Positions 11,562 to 24,670 of a DNA stretch of 64,000 nucleotides are shown one piece after another. Below the pieces are notes generated by a model. It was not told where the DNA came from and made no database searches. It was given only the letters and a program-made list of their open reading frames with translations. Each line of letters begins with the position of its first letter. The first letter of the stretch is position 1. Origin of the DNA: Tanypteryx hageni (Eukaryota > Arthropoda > Insecta > Odonata > Petaluridae). The stretch lies in contig CM054116.1 in assembly GCA_028673005.1 (NCBI GenBank), positions 79,248,572 through 79,312,571 on the forward strand, read 5' to 3'. A program made the position numbers and the translations under genes.

Positions 11562-12335
11562 TTTTTTAACTTGAACTGTCAATAACGTTTGACTATGATT
11601 TTTGATATATTCTTAATATTGGGACTAATTTCATTTTTAACTAAAAGTAGAAAATTTTATTTTAAAACCCTGCCAATGTTGTACGTCACTTAGTTATAGA
11701 ATTTAATGAAATTAATTGCATTGTTTTATGTTAAATGGTGCTTTAAATCCACTATTAAAAGATTTTTTAAATATCTCTTCGCCGAGTAATCAAGAGACGA
11801 AAATGCATTTACTTTTTGATGAATATGTTGGTATTTACACGAGAAATTGATTATTTACATCAGAAGAGCTATTAAAATATCTTTCTTTTAATTCAGTTCA
11901 GCCTCGCGTAGGCGATATTGTAGTGAATAAATGACTTTCGTAGTAAATATAAGTTGCTCATAATTGCAGGAATTTAAATTTAGAATTTTTAATAGCTAAG
12001 AGTACGTTTTAAAGAAAAATATGTTAAAGGAATTTTTATCTAACTGAAATCCGCTCCTTTAAATATTTATTTACACAATTCCGCATGGAATCATTTTAGA
12101 TTAAAGGATCGTTCGTATTGTTTATAAATTCCGCGTTCGTTTTGCAAAGAGAACCTTCTGCGGAAGGCATTCAGAAATAATTGCGAGAGCCCTAAGGGTG
12201 TAAAGGAGACAGTTAAATGTCTTACAACGGTGAACGCTCTCTTCCTTCCCGTCCGCTTCCCCTTTTAGAGGTACGCTCATTTCGGATCCGGGCGCTCCTT
12301 TTGATTTCGTTTCACGCGATAATGGCATTCTAACC
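11562..12335. other. AT-rich DNA, no gene seen
   Basis: No protein motif or repeat partner found. GC rises after 12120. Confidence 0.5.
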
Positions 12336-12760
12336 AATCAGTTGAAAGAGAGAGGGAGGTCTTGGGGGGGGGGGAGGAAAGAAGTACATTGAGAGAGAGA
12401 GAGGGGGGGGGGGTGGCGAAGGAAGGAAGGGGAGAAATGAGGTTAAGGGAGATTTGAAGGAGAGAAGCGGAAAATGAGCAGAGGAAATGAGGGAGAGTGG
12501 GAGAGAGAAAACTCGCATTTTCTGGATTTTAGTTAAAAGGGTTTCATCTCCCTGATCGTTTATTAAGGCAGGTTCCCTTTTTAAGGAAAAGTGTCTCGCT
12601 CGATTCGGTGGCGGATAGATGTGCGTGACGGGGTAACAGATAGGAAGTGAGTAGATGGGGAATGGACGGCGACAAAACACAAGAGGGATCAACCGGACGA
12701 TGGCAGTGATTGATGGAATCCCTCTGGGGCGAGAGAGAGAGAGAACGTGTGGAAAAATGT
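12336..12760. repeat. G- and GA-rich low-complexity tract
   Basis: Includes GGGGGGGGGG runs at 12365-12374 and about 12404-12412 set within GAGAGA repeats, then purine-rich DNA to about 12510 and a short GAGAGA run near 12730. G runs could form quadruplex structures. The complementary open frame (Pro/Ser/Leu-rich) is compositional. Confidence 0.8.
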
Positions 12761-15700
12761 CACCAAAAAGGACCTGTTATTTTCCGAAGGATTAGCGAGC
12801 TGATTTAATGGAAAAATAGCCGGTAAAAATAAACTGCATTTTCGTCGGGTTCGGGTGTAGGAAACGTCTCGTAAAAAACACCTCCGCTAGGAATATGCCT
12901 ATTCCTTTTCGAAAATACGGGCAAAGTTCCTCGCAAAAAAATCTTTATGAGCGCGTGAAAAAGAAATGTTTTCGCGGAAGGAGAGCATGAATGTGGAATA
13001 GAAGCGACGAGCTGGAATTGAAAGTTACTGTTCGTATTTTTCTCGAGTTATTTTTCCTCGTTCGAGGTTTTAAGTCAGGCCTTTTATTACGAATGTCCAA
13101 ACTCCTATATTCCCTGCCCTCGTTCAGGTTTTCTTTTCCGAATTGCCGTTAAGCGTTGGAACGAGAGGTTTTGATAAGAACGCACGATGCGGTTATCCCT
13201 AGCTTTCCTTGCTATCGTGTGAAACGTTTTACTTACTGGTCACGGAGTTGATTTTTTATATGAAAGAACGCATAAAGGAGGGAAAGAAAAGGTTCAAGTT
13301 CGGATTTTTTAAATCTTTCGCTTTGCCATCTACTAAAGAGGTTATCAAAAGAACTAATTAGCTTTCGAAAGAAATGTTTAATGATCTGAATTCTTTGGGA
13401 TTCAGAATTTATATTTAGGCGAATTATGTTTTAAAGGTTTGAAAACATTAATTACGAATTATCATTTGTTTTACATAAACTGTGTTATCTAATTACAAAA
13501 AATCGTGAGAATGATTTCATATAACTTCAGTATGCAAACTTAAGACCTAAATAGCATACATTTCATCCATTTCATATATTTCTTATATTATGCAATTTAT
13601 TGCTTGCTATTTATAGGTTGACTTTTTATTATATATTATGAAAAGTATTTGCAAGAGTGCCTTTCTGTATTCGTATATTCAATTTTAAATGTACCCTAAA
13701 AATTTTAAACATTTTTTTCGTCTTCCCCTTAAGTTAGGAAGTTATTTCTGATGACAGCACTTGCTATACTTATAACTTTGAAAGAATCCAACGGAAAGTC
13801 AATTAGTAACTTCTCTATTTTTAAGCCTTTTATTCTAAGTACTGATAATCCAGTTAAGCATCAGGATTTAGCGACTTAAGTTTTCACTGGCACCTTCATT
13901 CTACTGTAACGCCATTAATCGCTTCTTTTTTATTTTTAGAAATTTCCGAAGTTGCTGTAGATTTATTGAAATCCATCGAAAGAATGATTCGTAGGTCTTA
14001 AGCAAGGATATCTACTTTTTATACAAAACAACATTCAATCACTTTCTAACTATTCCATTACGTATTGTAGTCCTGATCCTAGTGATTCGGTTCCTAGGCT
14101 TTTGTCGATTCCGAATTCTTCCTTAATCTCCAAAGAGAACCCTCAAATGGAAAGTTTATTCACGCATTTTTTTAAGAAGCCGAACAGCAAGCGTTAAGGG
14201 AGGAAAGTGCCTTTTCTCAAAGAGAATATATTTACTCAGACAAGCACCATCTTCATATATTTTGCGCAAGCTAGATTTTATCTCGCAGCTAGGTGTGTTT
14301 TAATCTGTTTCATTGCACCTTTTAAATCTCCATGTGTGATTTTTAGCTTAAAACCGATATGAATGCATTATTTTTTTTAGATGGCTAAAGAGTAGGGATT
14401 TAGCTGAGATACACGGATAAAAAGGAAATCGAACGCGGTTTATACAGAAAGATACTTTTACTTTGCTCTGAATTTTAACTGTACTGAGTAGGAGTCGTTC
14501 TCTCGTCAATTGGGAGGTGTTAAAACTCGGAGAATTCATAAATATGTTATGTGGTCAAGTATATAACTGCACGCTAATTTTATTTTGTGAAAGGCTGAAG
14601 CACTTGATACGTCACTGCCTCTTTCTAGCAGTGGTAAATTTATTGCCTAGCTGGAAACGTTTCGTTTCTCTTGCACGCTTAAAGATAAATTTAACTCTAA
14701 TTCTACGCGTTTCTCATCTCTCTCTCTCAAGGATGATTCTGTTTAAGCTCTTGAACTGATCATTTCATCAAGCCCTCGTAGTTTGAATTTTAGAAAAGCC
14801 TCTCCGTTAACTAGTTGCTGTCAAAGCATTTCATCTGAAGGTCTTGTAATTTCGCCATATTGTCGCAAAACGTCGGTTTCACTCACTAATGATCTCACAC
14901 CTCGCTAACAAAATCTCATTTTGGGTGGTATAATTTAGAGGGAAGTTTTTATTTTTAAGTTTGGCTCCGCTTGGCCCAAACTTATTATCCCAGCACAGCA
15001 GCCGCGAACACCTACACAAAAATCCGAATGAAGCTATTAAATGTTTTTCTCTCAGTTTTTTTTAGTTTTCATGTTTAAAATAGAAAGATCGTGAAATATA
15101 ATTAAAGCTACTTCATAAATTGACGATGATCATTTTAATTAATGAGTAGCTAAATTTTAAGCGCAAATCTCATCAGCAAAATAAAGTTATATGTATAATT
15201 TTTTTTTACTTCCAATGAATATGTTGTTTTTGTTATTCCAAAGGATCAACTTAAATACTTGAATAAAAAGTAATTTTTAGCTGATTAAATCACACTTTCG
15301 TTAAATTAAATAAATATAAATATATTAAAAATATAAACAAAATTTACAGCTAAGAAGTTATCTTTCTCATTTAACAACATTTGTTTTTGTTAAACATTTA
15401 GGATCTGAATGTTCAATTGAATTAATCGAAAGGAGAAGACGACGAAAATAGCCATATATCCCGTGCTTTGAGGAGCAGAGTTTATCATTATATGTGACGA
15501 CAGTGAGAAAAGTTGAAGAGCAATAAATTATTTGAAATTCTAATATTTATTTTCCTCCGAAAAACAATCCAAATCATACATTTTTTGTATTTTTATCGGA
15601 AACCAATTTCATAAATTAGAAAAAGCGCCCTTATGCATTTTAATGGGCTCTTCGGAGAGATATGGTAAAGGGACCGGATTCTTTCGAAACTCAATCCATT

Positions 15701-18091
15701 ATGCATTTTTTTCGCGCCCCTTGAGAATTTTTCAAGTTATATCCTAACCTCCTCTCCTGGGAATGGATGCCATCGGGATATAGTTTGTTTGCTAAAGTCC
15801 TCCTGGCATGATAGAGTCTGGAAATAAGAAAATAATTTGGATGCACCGCCATGATAATGCGTCTAGGAATGAAATCCTTATCCCTCGCAGCTTCCTGTTT
15901 CTCCTTTTCTGAAATCTTAGAGCGACGTCTTCGTAGCCGTGAGATCCTTTTGCTGTTATTTTCGCTCTCATTCTCTTGTAAACCATTCATTAGGCACAGA
16001 GAAGGAGAAGAGATATGTCTTTTAAAACTCTAATCCTTTATATTCTCATTCCTCTGATCACTATCATCAATCTCCTTCTGTCTCTTTCCTCGCCCATTAA
16101 TTGCCCTCATCCCTTCCTTTCTTAAAAGTTATCTGCCTTGCCATCCTAACTTTTTGCCGTTTCTCACGTTCTCTTCAGTGAGCTCTCGGGTTTGTTTTTA
16201 CCTCTCTTTCTCCCAGAGCCGAGTTGAAGAAAAAGCTCCGGGATTCCAGTCTTTTCGAGGGATTTGTATCGCGTCTTCTTCAACGAAGTACGGCTATTTG
16301 AAGAGGCAGCTACGGTGTTTATCTCTGATTAATCAAATTATATCAGTTCCATTTATTTTTTGTTATTCTTAAGCACGATGAAAGATCTTATCCCTTTCAA
16401 AATAGTCATCGGTTTGTTGATTAAAAAGGTTAATCGTTGGAAGAATAATGTTTTAGCGCACTTCTCATTAAGATTTCTGAAAAAGTCGGAGAAAAAACAC
16501 TCATTAGTAAAAGTGTTTCTCAAAGGCTCAAATAAATATATTGAGATTTGTTAGATAGTAAGTTGAAATTCAGAATGTGAATTTCATTTTAAATTGAGTT
16601 AGATATGGTAGGACTTGAATGAACAAAAGATATCAGCATCATCATTTTATCCTACACAAACATCAGCCCAATGAGAATAATAACATAACTGTAAGAATTT
16701 TTTATAGAATTAACTAAAATTCAAGAGATTGCTGAAGGACACTTCTCAGAACTAATTAAGTTGCATTAAAGATATCTTAATTTTTTATTATTTAGCTTTT
16801 TATCTATATCAGAATCAATGCCTCATTATATGTTGCAAGTCCAGATTTAATAAGGCACATATAAAATAAAGGTGGAATTTAATAATTGTGATGAAATAAG
16901 ATTTGATAAATTTTCTTAAGTGGTGGTTCCCCAGTCGAGTAGGATATAAATTTAAACCATACTAGCAAAATTTGCCAGCAGAGAAGAAATTCAAATATAC
17001 GCTAAGATTACATCTTCTTTTGTTTATGAATGTTGAGCCAGCCACTCACGAAAACCTATTTTATAGTTGTTTAGCCATTTTATTATCCCATACCTTAGTT
17101 TGTTTGGTTTACGTTGAAATAGGTAACTTCTTAACCTTTCTTTAGACATTTCAGTAAAATTTGCGTGATTCCATCGTATTATTATGTGGTTAGAGGCGAG
17201 ATCAAATTGTAATTATTTCTCCTGGTGAAATTAGCGCGGTTAATATCTAAAGAAACATTTTCGCTTGGTTTGCGCCTACCTGTGTACCAAACACGCTTGG
17301 AGTGTAATATGGTATGTATATACATTTCAAAACCGTATTTATGATAATTTACGTAAAGGTCGTCATGATGAACAATACGAACGAGTATTACACTATTTTT
17401 TAATTATTTTTTGAACGTTCAGCATGCATAAAACTCGCGTATGCTACCGTTTAACTTTTCCTAATGGAGACACTTAAGGCTGAAGCTATCAATTACTAAG
17501 TTAACCATTCTCGAAAGGATTGCCTCTTTATCTACGAAAAAGAGAGCACGCACTCTCTTCTATGTTTTCTTCTAAACCTCTTTTCGGGCCCCTCGATGAC
17601 TTCAGATACTCTGCCATTTTCGCCGTGCTTGCCTCCTTTTCGCGTCCTTTACCCCTTCCTCTCTTGGCCTCCCCTTTTCTCCAGCGCTAATTTTCTCGCT
17701 CAGGATTCGGCACGTGGCCCGTTCCCTATTCAGTCCTCATGCTTCTCTCCGCTCCTCCTTCTCTTTACCTCCATCCCCGCGTCTTCATACAGTCCTGCTA
17801 CGAATTCCAGTCCACGCCCACTATTACACGGAATTCACATTCTGTCCATGCCCTTTCCTCGAGTCATTTCATATCAATTCTTTAAAAATTCTACTTTACC
17901 TAGATTCCATTTTCTACGTATCTCAGGTACACGGCCCAAAAGAGCGTGGTAAGTCGAAATACCCTTTAGAGTCGTTATTTAGCATGACCAGATTTTAGTC
18001 AAAAAAGTTCGCATTTTATTTTCTTGGATCTTTCTTACCGATGAAAATGATTGCAGCAATGGATCGAAATGTATTTTCGTAGCTATATATA
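12761..18091. other. Long stretch without a recognised gene
   Basis: GC is raised at 12760-13300 and 15640-16300. Pyrimidine-rich DNA lies at 17540-17960, where two overlapping open frames (to 118 codons) are Pro/Ser/Leu/Phe-rich and look compositional. Open frames at 15691-16554 carry no motif. Nothing here is strong enough to call an exon or an element. Confidence 0.45.
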
Positions 18092-19418
18092 CAGGGTGTT
18101 TCAAAATTATGTATACACAATTTAAAAATTTATATTTCGTGAACCAAGTATACAATTTGCACAATTTTTCCTTTATTTTAAAGAAAAATAAATTAATTAT
18201 TTTAACAATGTTTGATTATTTACAAATATCCATGGAAACGATGAAGAACATGCAGATGAGTTTCAATGAGAGAAAGTTAATTCTAAAATGGTATTGGAAA
18301 TTTGAAAACGTCACAGACGTTCAGCGTGCATGGGAAAGGAAATATGGAACAAAAGAACCAACTCGTCTAACGATTACGTCTGCGTGATAAATTTGAGGAA
18401 CATGGAACTGTGAACAATATCAACAAGACATGCTGTCAAGAAATATCGAAAATGTTGAAGCTGACAGAAGTGCAATTACCCGCTCCCCAAGGAAGTCTAC
18501 AAGACAGTGTTCACGTGAGCTACAATTGAGTCATACAAGTGTTTTTAGAATCCTAAAGGACATAAAATTGAAGGCATTTATAACCTCAATTACTGCATTC
18601 AATCTAAGAAGATGATCCAGATCGACGAACACATTTTGTGCGTGGCACATTCGAAAAAATGGTGAAATCGATGCTTTTAAAGATTCAATTGTATGGTAAG
18701 ACGAAGACACGTTCAAGCTGAATGGCCATGTGAATCGTAATAACTGCGTTTACTGGGTAGGTAAAAATCCACACTTCACACTGGAGAAAGATGGCAATCT
18801 ACCAGGTTTTACTGTGTGGATGGGACGCTCCTCTCGTGGAATAATCGGACGTTACAGATTCAATGGCACTGTTAATGGAGAAAGTTACCTTGATATGTCA
18901 AAAAAATCATGCAGTACCTAATATCAGAAACATGTTTCCAGATACATTGGTGTATTTTCAACAGAATGGTGCACCCCCACATTTTCATACAACTGTGCGG
19001 GAGTACCTGGACAATGTATTTCCTGAGCAATGGATAGGTCGCAGGGGCAGTGCTTTTGAATGCCCTCCAAGGTCTCCAGACCTCACTCCTTTAGATTTTT
19101 TTGCATGGGGATACTTGAAAGATAAAGTTTACGGTCAGAAACCACAAACATTGGAGGATCTGTGGATGGCAATACAGCAAGAAGCACACAGAATTTCTAC
19201 TGACTTGTGCCCTGTAGTATGTAATTCTGTTAAAGAGAGATGTCGCTTATGTATCAGTGCTGGTGGTGGACATTTTGAACATCTTCCTTGAGTTTTGTTC
19301 ATTGCAAACATTATTATGCATTGAAGCTTTAAAATACAAGAAAAATTGTACAAATTGTACATTTGGTTCACGAAATATAAATTTTTAAATTGTGTATACA
19401 TAATTTTGAAACACCCTG
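18092..19418 (+). mobile_element. Mariner-type transposon, ends intact
   Basis: A 1327-bp element with inverted termini of about 90 bp. The left end starts CAGGGTGTTTCAAAATTATG and the right end is its near-perfect mirror, closing with CACCCTG at 19418. TA flanks both sides (18090-18091 and 19419-19420), the target duplication of the Tc1/mariner superfamily. The interior encodes a decayed transposase on the plus strand. Arm similarity remains high although the gene is broken, so the element could still be moved by a transposase supplied from elsewhere. Confidence 0.95.
18226..19291 (+). pseudogene. Mariner-type (DUF4817-like) transposase, broken
   Basis: The N-terminal helix-turn-helix part begins around 18256 with MSFNERKLILKWYWKF and continues to EPTRLTI, after which the frame shifts near 18370 and again after 18420. 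Recognisable pieces follow at 18430-18615, 18610-18710 and 18863-19291. The last gives VYFQQNGAPPHFHTTV, PPRSPDLTPLDFFAWGYL and the C-terminal GGGHFEHLP typical of this transposase group. In QQNGAPPH the catalytic Asp is replaced by Asn; by my count 42 residues separate it from the last Asp, longer than the 34 of classic mariner. A live enzyme would cut and paste the flanking termini. Several frameshifts, stops and the lost Asp make this copy inactive. Confidence 0.9.
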
Positions 19419-19448
19419 TATATATATATACATACAGGTACACACACA

Positions 19449-19570
19449 CTAGCTGAAATTACCCGGCGTTGCTCGGGTTTTGAAATCAAGACAAAAAATA
19501 TTGAGTAAGATTTGAGAATAAAACCAAGTAAATGAAACCAGGTTAATTTTATTTTATAATTTATTGTAGT
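19449..19570 (-). mobile_element. Helitron 3' terminal region
   Basis: On the minus strand a hairpin ACCCGAGCAACGCCGGGT (19461-19478) is followed eight bases later by CTAG (19452-19449) and then T. This is the standard Helitron 3' end. The preceding 90 bases match 46090-46192, where the same end directly follows a helicase C-terminus. How far the element continues to the right is unclear. Confidence 0.8.
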
Positions 19571-20635
19571 GCTTAATCGATGGAATCACTTTTAAAATAT
19601 TGTTATTTCACTCAAATTAAGTTTCAATGGAAGAAAATGCATCATATTATGTGTTAATGAATCTCAAAAACATTAAAAATTTGGGCAGGAATTGCAAGCT
19701 CTAGGGATGCAACCGGTGGCAACACGTTTGAAGATATTCAAATTTAGCTTAGCCACTCGTTATCCCATGCAACGGCTGATTTCGTAGGTCTAATTTGTCA
19801 CGTGGATACTTTAAAGTTAAATATACGAAACAAAATGTGTTCTCGGACTTTGGAATCCGATTTGGCGATAAAACGTGTGATGGCATGACATAGAAATGTT
19901 ATTATAATCTAATAAGCATAATTGGCTTAAGTTCCAAACTTTACCAAACGTTCTCCATTCCTTAATTACGCAAGCGATGTTTACATTCACATTTACTATT
20001 TTATTATTGTATTCTATTGTAAAGTTTTACCATTCATATAATTACGCATTAACGTCTAACTTAATATTCACATGGATTGATGCACCGAGACCTTTAAAGC
20101 AGCAATAAAATTATGTGGATGATTTCAATACTATTAGCCCATACGTAAACAATAAACAACGTCATGGTTACCGAACAAATGTAATTGGATGAATCGATTT
20201 ATGTTGCGATAAATCTTTCAATATTAATGGTAAAAGATGTTCTAATATTCCTTAAAAATCATTTAACTTATTTTAAAAGTATTCATGGGCTATATTTAGG
20301 CATGAATCCATTTGTACCCTTTATCTTGGCGTTTTATTCTTCCTCTACAGCGCACCTCGGCGTGAATTTTTCTTGCATTAACCTATCTCCTTTTGAACGG
20401 GACAACAATTAAGAAATTTAGCTTTGTTGCCACCTGGAAAATGGTCATCTGAATCGATAAATGTTATGCTTAAAGGAAGATTTCGAGCGATTTAACATGT
20501 AATACGACAAAACATGAACAGAATAAAAATACTCAGTCTTCTTGCGTAAAATCATCCATTGCTCGTGATCGTAAGTTAATATTTAGGTATATTTATATCC
20601 ACATCAGTGAAGGGCTTCATGGCATTGTGGGGTTT
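19571..20635. other. AT-rich DNA, no gene seen
   Basis: May be the interior of the Helitron whose 3' end is at 19449, but no helicase or Rep motif is readable. The 75-codon frame at 20185-20412 shows no motif. Confidence 0.4.
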
Positions 20636-20643
20636 CTCCACAC

Positions 20644-20872
20644 CAGTGGTTTTCAACCGATGTGCCGCTACACTACATAGATTCGTATATTTTTCCTATT
20701 TGAACCAAAAAATTCCAAACAAATTTAAATAATTACCTTAAAAATGTCAAATATAATGATTAAATCCTTAGTTTTTACACAAATGATCAAATATATTTTT
20801 ATTGAGTTTGCCGCGGTGCAGCGACCAACGGTGTCAAGTGTGCCGCCAGTGAAAAAAGGTTGAGAACCCCTG
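20644..20872. mobile_element. hAT MITE, 229 bp
   Basis: Identical 8-bp duplications CTCCACAC flank the element at 20636-20643 and 20873-20880. The inverted termini are CAGTGGTTTTCAACC on the left and CAGGGGTTCTCAACC (reverse complement of the right end), both followed by GTGCCGC-type sequence. Length and ends are those of a non-autonomous hAT element. No coding sequence. Confidence 0.95.
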
Positions 20873-20880
20873 CTCCACAC

Positions 20881-21382
20881 CATTTCCCATGCATTCTCAT
20901 GGCAATAGTATTTGTTGACCCCATGGGGTGTAAGAGACTCCACTGTCTGCAAACCTAGATCAAGACCTTCCTTTGGTCCATAAGATGGCCCATGGAACTT
21001 TTGAATTCGATAGCTCTTATAGTATTCAAGTTATTAGCGACGAAAAATATAAACATTCTCTTTTATATAGTAGAAGATACATATATTATTTCTTTAAGTT
21101 AATATTAGGTATTGTTTATAACGGTTGTCAAGTAGATTGTTAACCGAACAATACGCTCATTCTCATGTTATTAAAATAGGAAAAATTAAAAGAGGAAAAC
21201 ATTTTAAAAATGAAAAATGTAGTTCAAATCGCTTTAATAACCCTCTCATTTAGCTTAACATATTATATTTCGGTTAAAATGGCACCTTAATCTTGCTTCT
21301 AGATTCTTTAGTTGTTGCGTTATAAATACACAAACAAACAAATTCGGCAAAATATTTATGGTATATATACACACACACACGA
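20881..21382. other. No gene or repeat identified
   Basis: AT-rich, ending in a short CA run at 21366-21380 that borders the next element. Confidence 0.5.
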
Positions 21383-22882
21383 GTAGTCGGTGCTTGCAAA
21401 CTGCAAGCGCTTCAAAAAATCACCATACACCAAGATTTAAACTCTTAAATAAACCAACACGATCTCCAGGGAAACAGCACTTCAGTCACGTGGAGCTTAT
21501 ATGTATTAAATAATAAATTCCACAGTAATAGCAGTATATTTATAATTTTCCGTGAAATTAAGGCAACTATCCTTAATTTTCAAATTTTCTGGCAATCGGC
21601 TGGTGTACAAGTTTTCATAATTCAAGTTTAGTGACACAGATTGCTCTGCATGAGCAATAAAAATAATCATCATTAAGACAATACTCTATACACTAAAATT
21701 ATGGAGAAATTAGGATATTGTGTTAAGATTATGGCATCATCATCCGTGCCTTTAGCACGTATTTGGATTTAAAAATTGCGAAATAGGTATAACGCCATTA
21801 TATTTAACAATTGAAAAGAGTTAAAAGTTTTAGAAAATCTACGAAACACATCATTAAAATACTTTTCAAGTTTTACCGTCACTGCTATCAGGGTTGCTTC
21901 TCCTATTGTGATCCCTTATAGCCCTGGAGAAAAACAAACCTATTCGCTCCTTCCTACAGTCGATAACCCAAATTTAACTGTCATGTTTGTGCTTTCAGTA
22001 ATACGTGAGAATTGCAATTATCTATGGTACCCTCAATCACAGTGTGTGATGCAATTAGTGCTTTGAATAGAGTAAAATCTTACATATTATCGGAAGAAAA
22101 CATTGGTGATGATGTTATCATAATATGCATGATATCGAAAATTCGAGTTGTATGCTTATGGGAATAAACTTGATGTTAATTCGATTAAAGAAAAATAAAA
22201 AGATATATTTCCGTAACTCGAATTATCTATAAGTCAAATAATTTTATCTTTCCTTTGAGATTCGAGTTATATAAGTTCCACTGTATGTATACAAATATTT
22301 AAAAACATATTTCCATAACTTTCATTTTCTATTACTCGAATAATTATTACTTTTCCTTGAGAGTCGAGTTATGGATGTTCAACTGTAATTCGTTATGACG
22401 GCATTAATTTCCATTAAAAGCATAAAATCACTGCAATCGTAACGTATAATATCAGATCACTTTAAAAGCATTGAGGTCGTTGCCATAGTATCGAAAGATT
22501 TCCATTGTTGAAAAGAGGAAAAAATTCAAACTTTTTTTCCGATAAAAAGCAGATATGTACGCTGATTCTGTAGGTATTTGAATTCTGCTTAAAAAAACTA
22601 AGATTTCCGTTCTTTCAGATAGATTACTGTTCTTTTTTCGAATTCGTATCTTAATTTAAAGTAATTAAAAATGCATTTCTAGAAAGCCTTGCACTGAATC
22701 CCATGCTTTTCTTATGGGGTATTGAAATGAAACATTGGTGTTAAAAAGACCCCTTAAATATAAACATTTTCTGATTTTCGATTTTTCTCGTTGGTTGTGT
22801 CACTCGACCTACCAACAGATTTCTATCTATTCTAGAAGTACCTTAGAGTTTTGTGTTAGTGAGTGAGTGAGGCACAAGTCGC

Positions 22883-22884
<2 letters not shown>
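21383..22884 (-). mobile_element. Helitron-like non-autonomous element
   Basis: Read on the minus strand the left boundary is a hairpin (GCTTGCAGTTTGCAAGC) followed by CACCGA, CTAC and T, close to the CTRR-T Helitron 3' end. The right boundary, near the (AT)n tract, shares the TAGCG-ACTTGTGCC start with the copy at 48931. The interior has two about 85-bp direct repeats (22195-22275 and 22303-22388) around the AACTCGAATTAT motif and a block matching 1-95. No protein is encoded. CTAC in place of CTAG or CTAA is a departure from the rule. Confidence 0.55.

Positions 22885-22953
<69 letters not shown>
22885..22953. repeat. (AT)n microsatellite
   Basis: Pure AT dinucleotide tract of about 69 bases. 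Confidence 0.98.
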
Positions 22954-22954
<1 letters not shown>

Positions 22955-22983
22955 CAACTTACGGAAAAGGAAAGGTAAAATAG

Positions 22984-23191
22984 ATATATGGATGTCAACA
23001 AGGTGTTCGGAAGAGGAAACCCAGTGGACACTCACCAATCAGACGACTTCAGGTTGGCGAGGCCCCGGGGATGTCGAAGCGACACACGTAAAATAACACA
23101 AAAACACAGAAACATCACAAACGTAGAAGCTTTCGGAACTACTCCTTCTTCAGCTACAGAGAGAGAACTCATCCCAACACCTTGTTGACAT

Positions 23192-23199
<8 letters not shown>
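22984..23199. repeat. (TA)n-flanked block with hammerhead-like core
   Basis: A 216-base block lies between two (AT)n tracts. Its outer 24 bases form a perfect inverted repeat (22984-23007 and 23176-23199). Much of the interior matches the block at 30779-30978, including AACAAGGTGTT, the CCCAG-GGACACT region and the ACACAAAAAC-A segment. On the minus strand CTGAAGA (23153-23147), a short stem and GAAA (23134-23131) resemble a hammerhead core. No coding sequence. It may be a Penelope-derived or other short non-autonomous unit. Confidence 0.6.
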
Positions 23200-23256
<57 letters not shown>

Positions 23257-23258
23257 AT
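23194..23258. repeat. (TA)n microsatellite
   Basis: TA tract of about 65 bases with one G interruption near 23246, overlapping the end of the preceding block. Confidence 0.95.
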
Positions 23259-24670
23259 ATATTTACAAGAATTCGTATTCGAGAGTAGGCCGCATTTATA
23301 GACATACTCAAACCTACTAATTAGCGTTAAGGATTGTAATAACATTCGAATTATCTTTATAATTGCAAATTTTAAAAGCTTTAGAGATTAATGCTTACAA
23401 ATATTGTTTTTCCTAGCAGCTACGCAGCTAAGGGAAATATTGAGTATCATACTGGTTATGGCGGACTACTGTTGCTAGAGATATTTCTTATCCACAGTAA
23501 GTGTCTCCAAAAGCATAAATGTTTGAATTAACTCCATAATATAATGTATTTTAATCTTTTCCTAATAAATATTGGAATTTCACCAACTTAAGGCCAAAGA
23601 TTCTGTTTAACAAGTTTTAGTTACCTACCTAAGTAAATGTATTTTTGAATTATACAACAATTATTAACCTATAAATTTAAACCAAAATATCAGTAGCTTT
23701 CTTTTAATTGTGTTTCAATAATTATTTAGTTTCAAGAGGTCTTCTAGGTTTTAATGAAATAATTGGAATGGATATTTAAATAAAAGTATATTGTCTTTTA
23801 ACTTCTTCATCGCCAATGTTGCAGAATGCATTTCATAGCCACTTCATGGTAGCTATATATTTTTTGATTTATATCTAGCTAGCTGTTGAGTAAAAAGTAA
23901 AGCATGCATAATCTGGATCTTTAAGAAATAAATTCTAACCAATTTAAACTAAAAGATATCTTCATTTAAATTCTAATTATAGCACAGATACCAAGCTTTC
24001 GGTTAGATTTCACTACAGCCCATATATCTGTTAGCGTTATCCTTTGAGTGATTCACGTTCGATATCTAGTTTTAGTTGCGACGCATTACCCTCATTAACG
24101 AATGCTCTATGGAGCGCGATCTCAGTTACTGCCAGACACCCGCTCGAAGGTTTCCGTTGGCGCATTTTTCCTTCCCTCCGTTTCTCTAATCTGGAATTCA
24201 ACGTTCGAGCGACTGTCTCTCCCACCTTCTCCACACACTCCGATAATTAACCAAAAGATCTTGCGGCAAAAGGCTTTCATTCCAAGACCATCTGGATCAT
24301 CCTTATCTGATCAGCCATCTTGTAATTTGTGAGCGGCGGATCTTGATCGAAAGTATTTGATAATAGTACATTGGCGTTTTATAACTGATTGTTAACAAAG
24401 GACAAGTATCATGAAGAATATTTTGGCGAAACTTGGCTAATATATTTATTTAACATTTTAACAAAGAGAAACGCAACATTAAAGGAAAATCTATTTGGAA
24501 TAATGCACTATCTGGGCACCAGATTATACGAAATTTATTGGTTGATTGTCAATATGAAGTAAATCTTTGAGAATAAAATATTTAAAAAATAATATATTAA
24601 TTTCAATCTCCAATGCAAAGTATCGTTTTGCTGTAGTTATATCGATAACCTTTAAAAGACGGTGTACAGA
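23259..24670. other. No recognised gene
   Basis: AT-rich except for 24040-24330, where overlapping 65-76 codon frames on both strands lack motifs. Confidence 0.45.
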
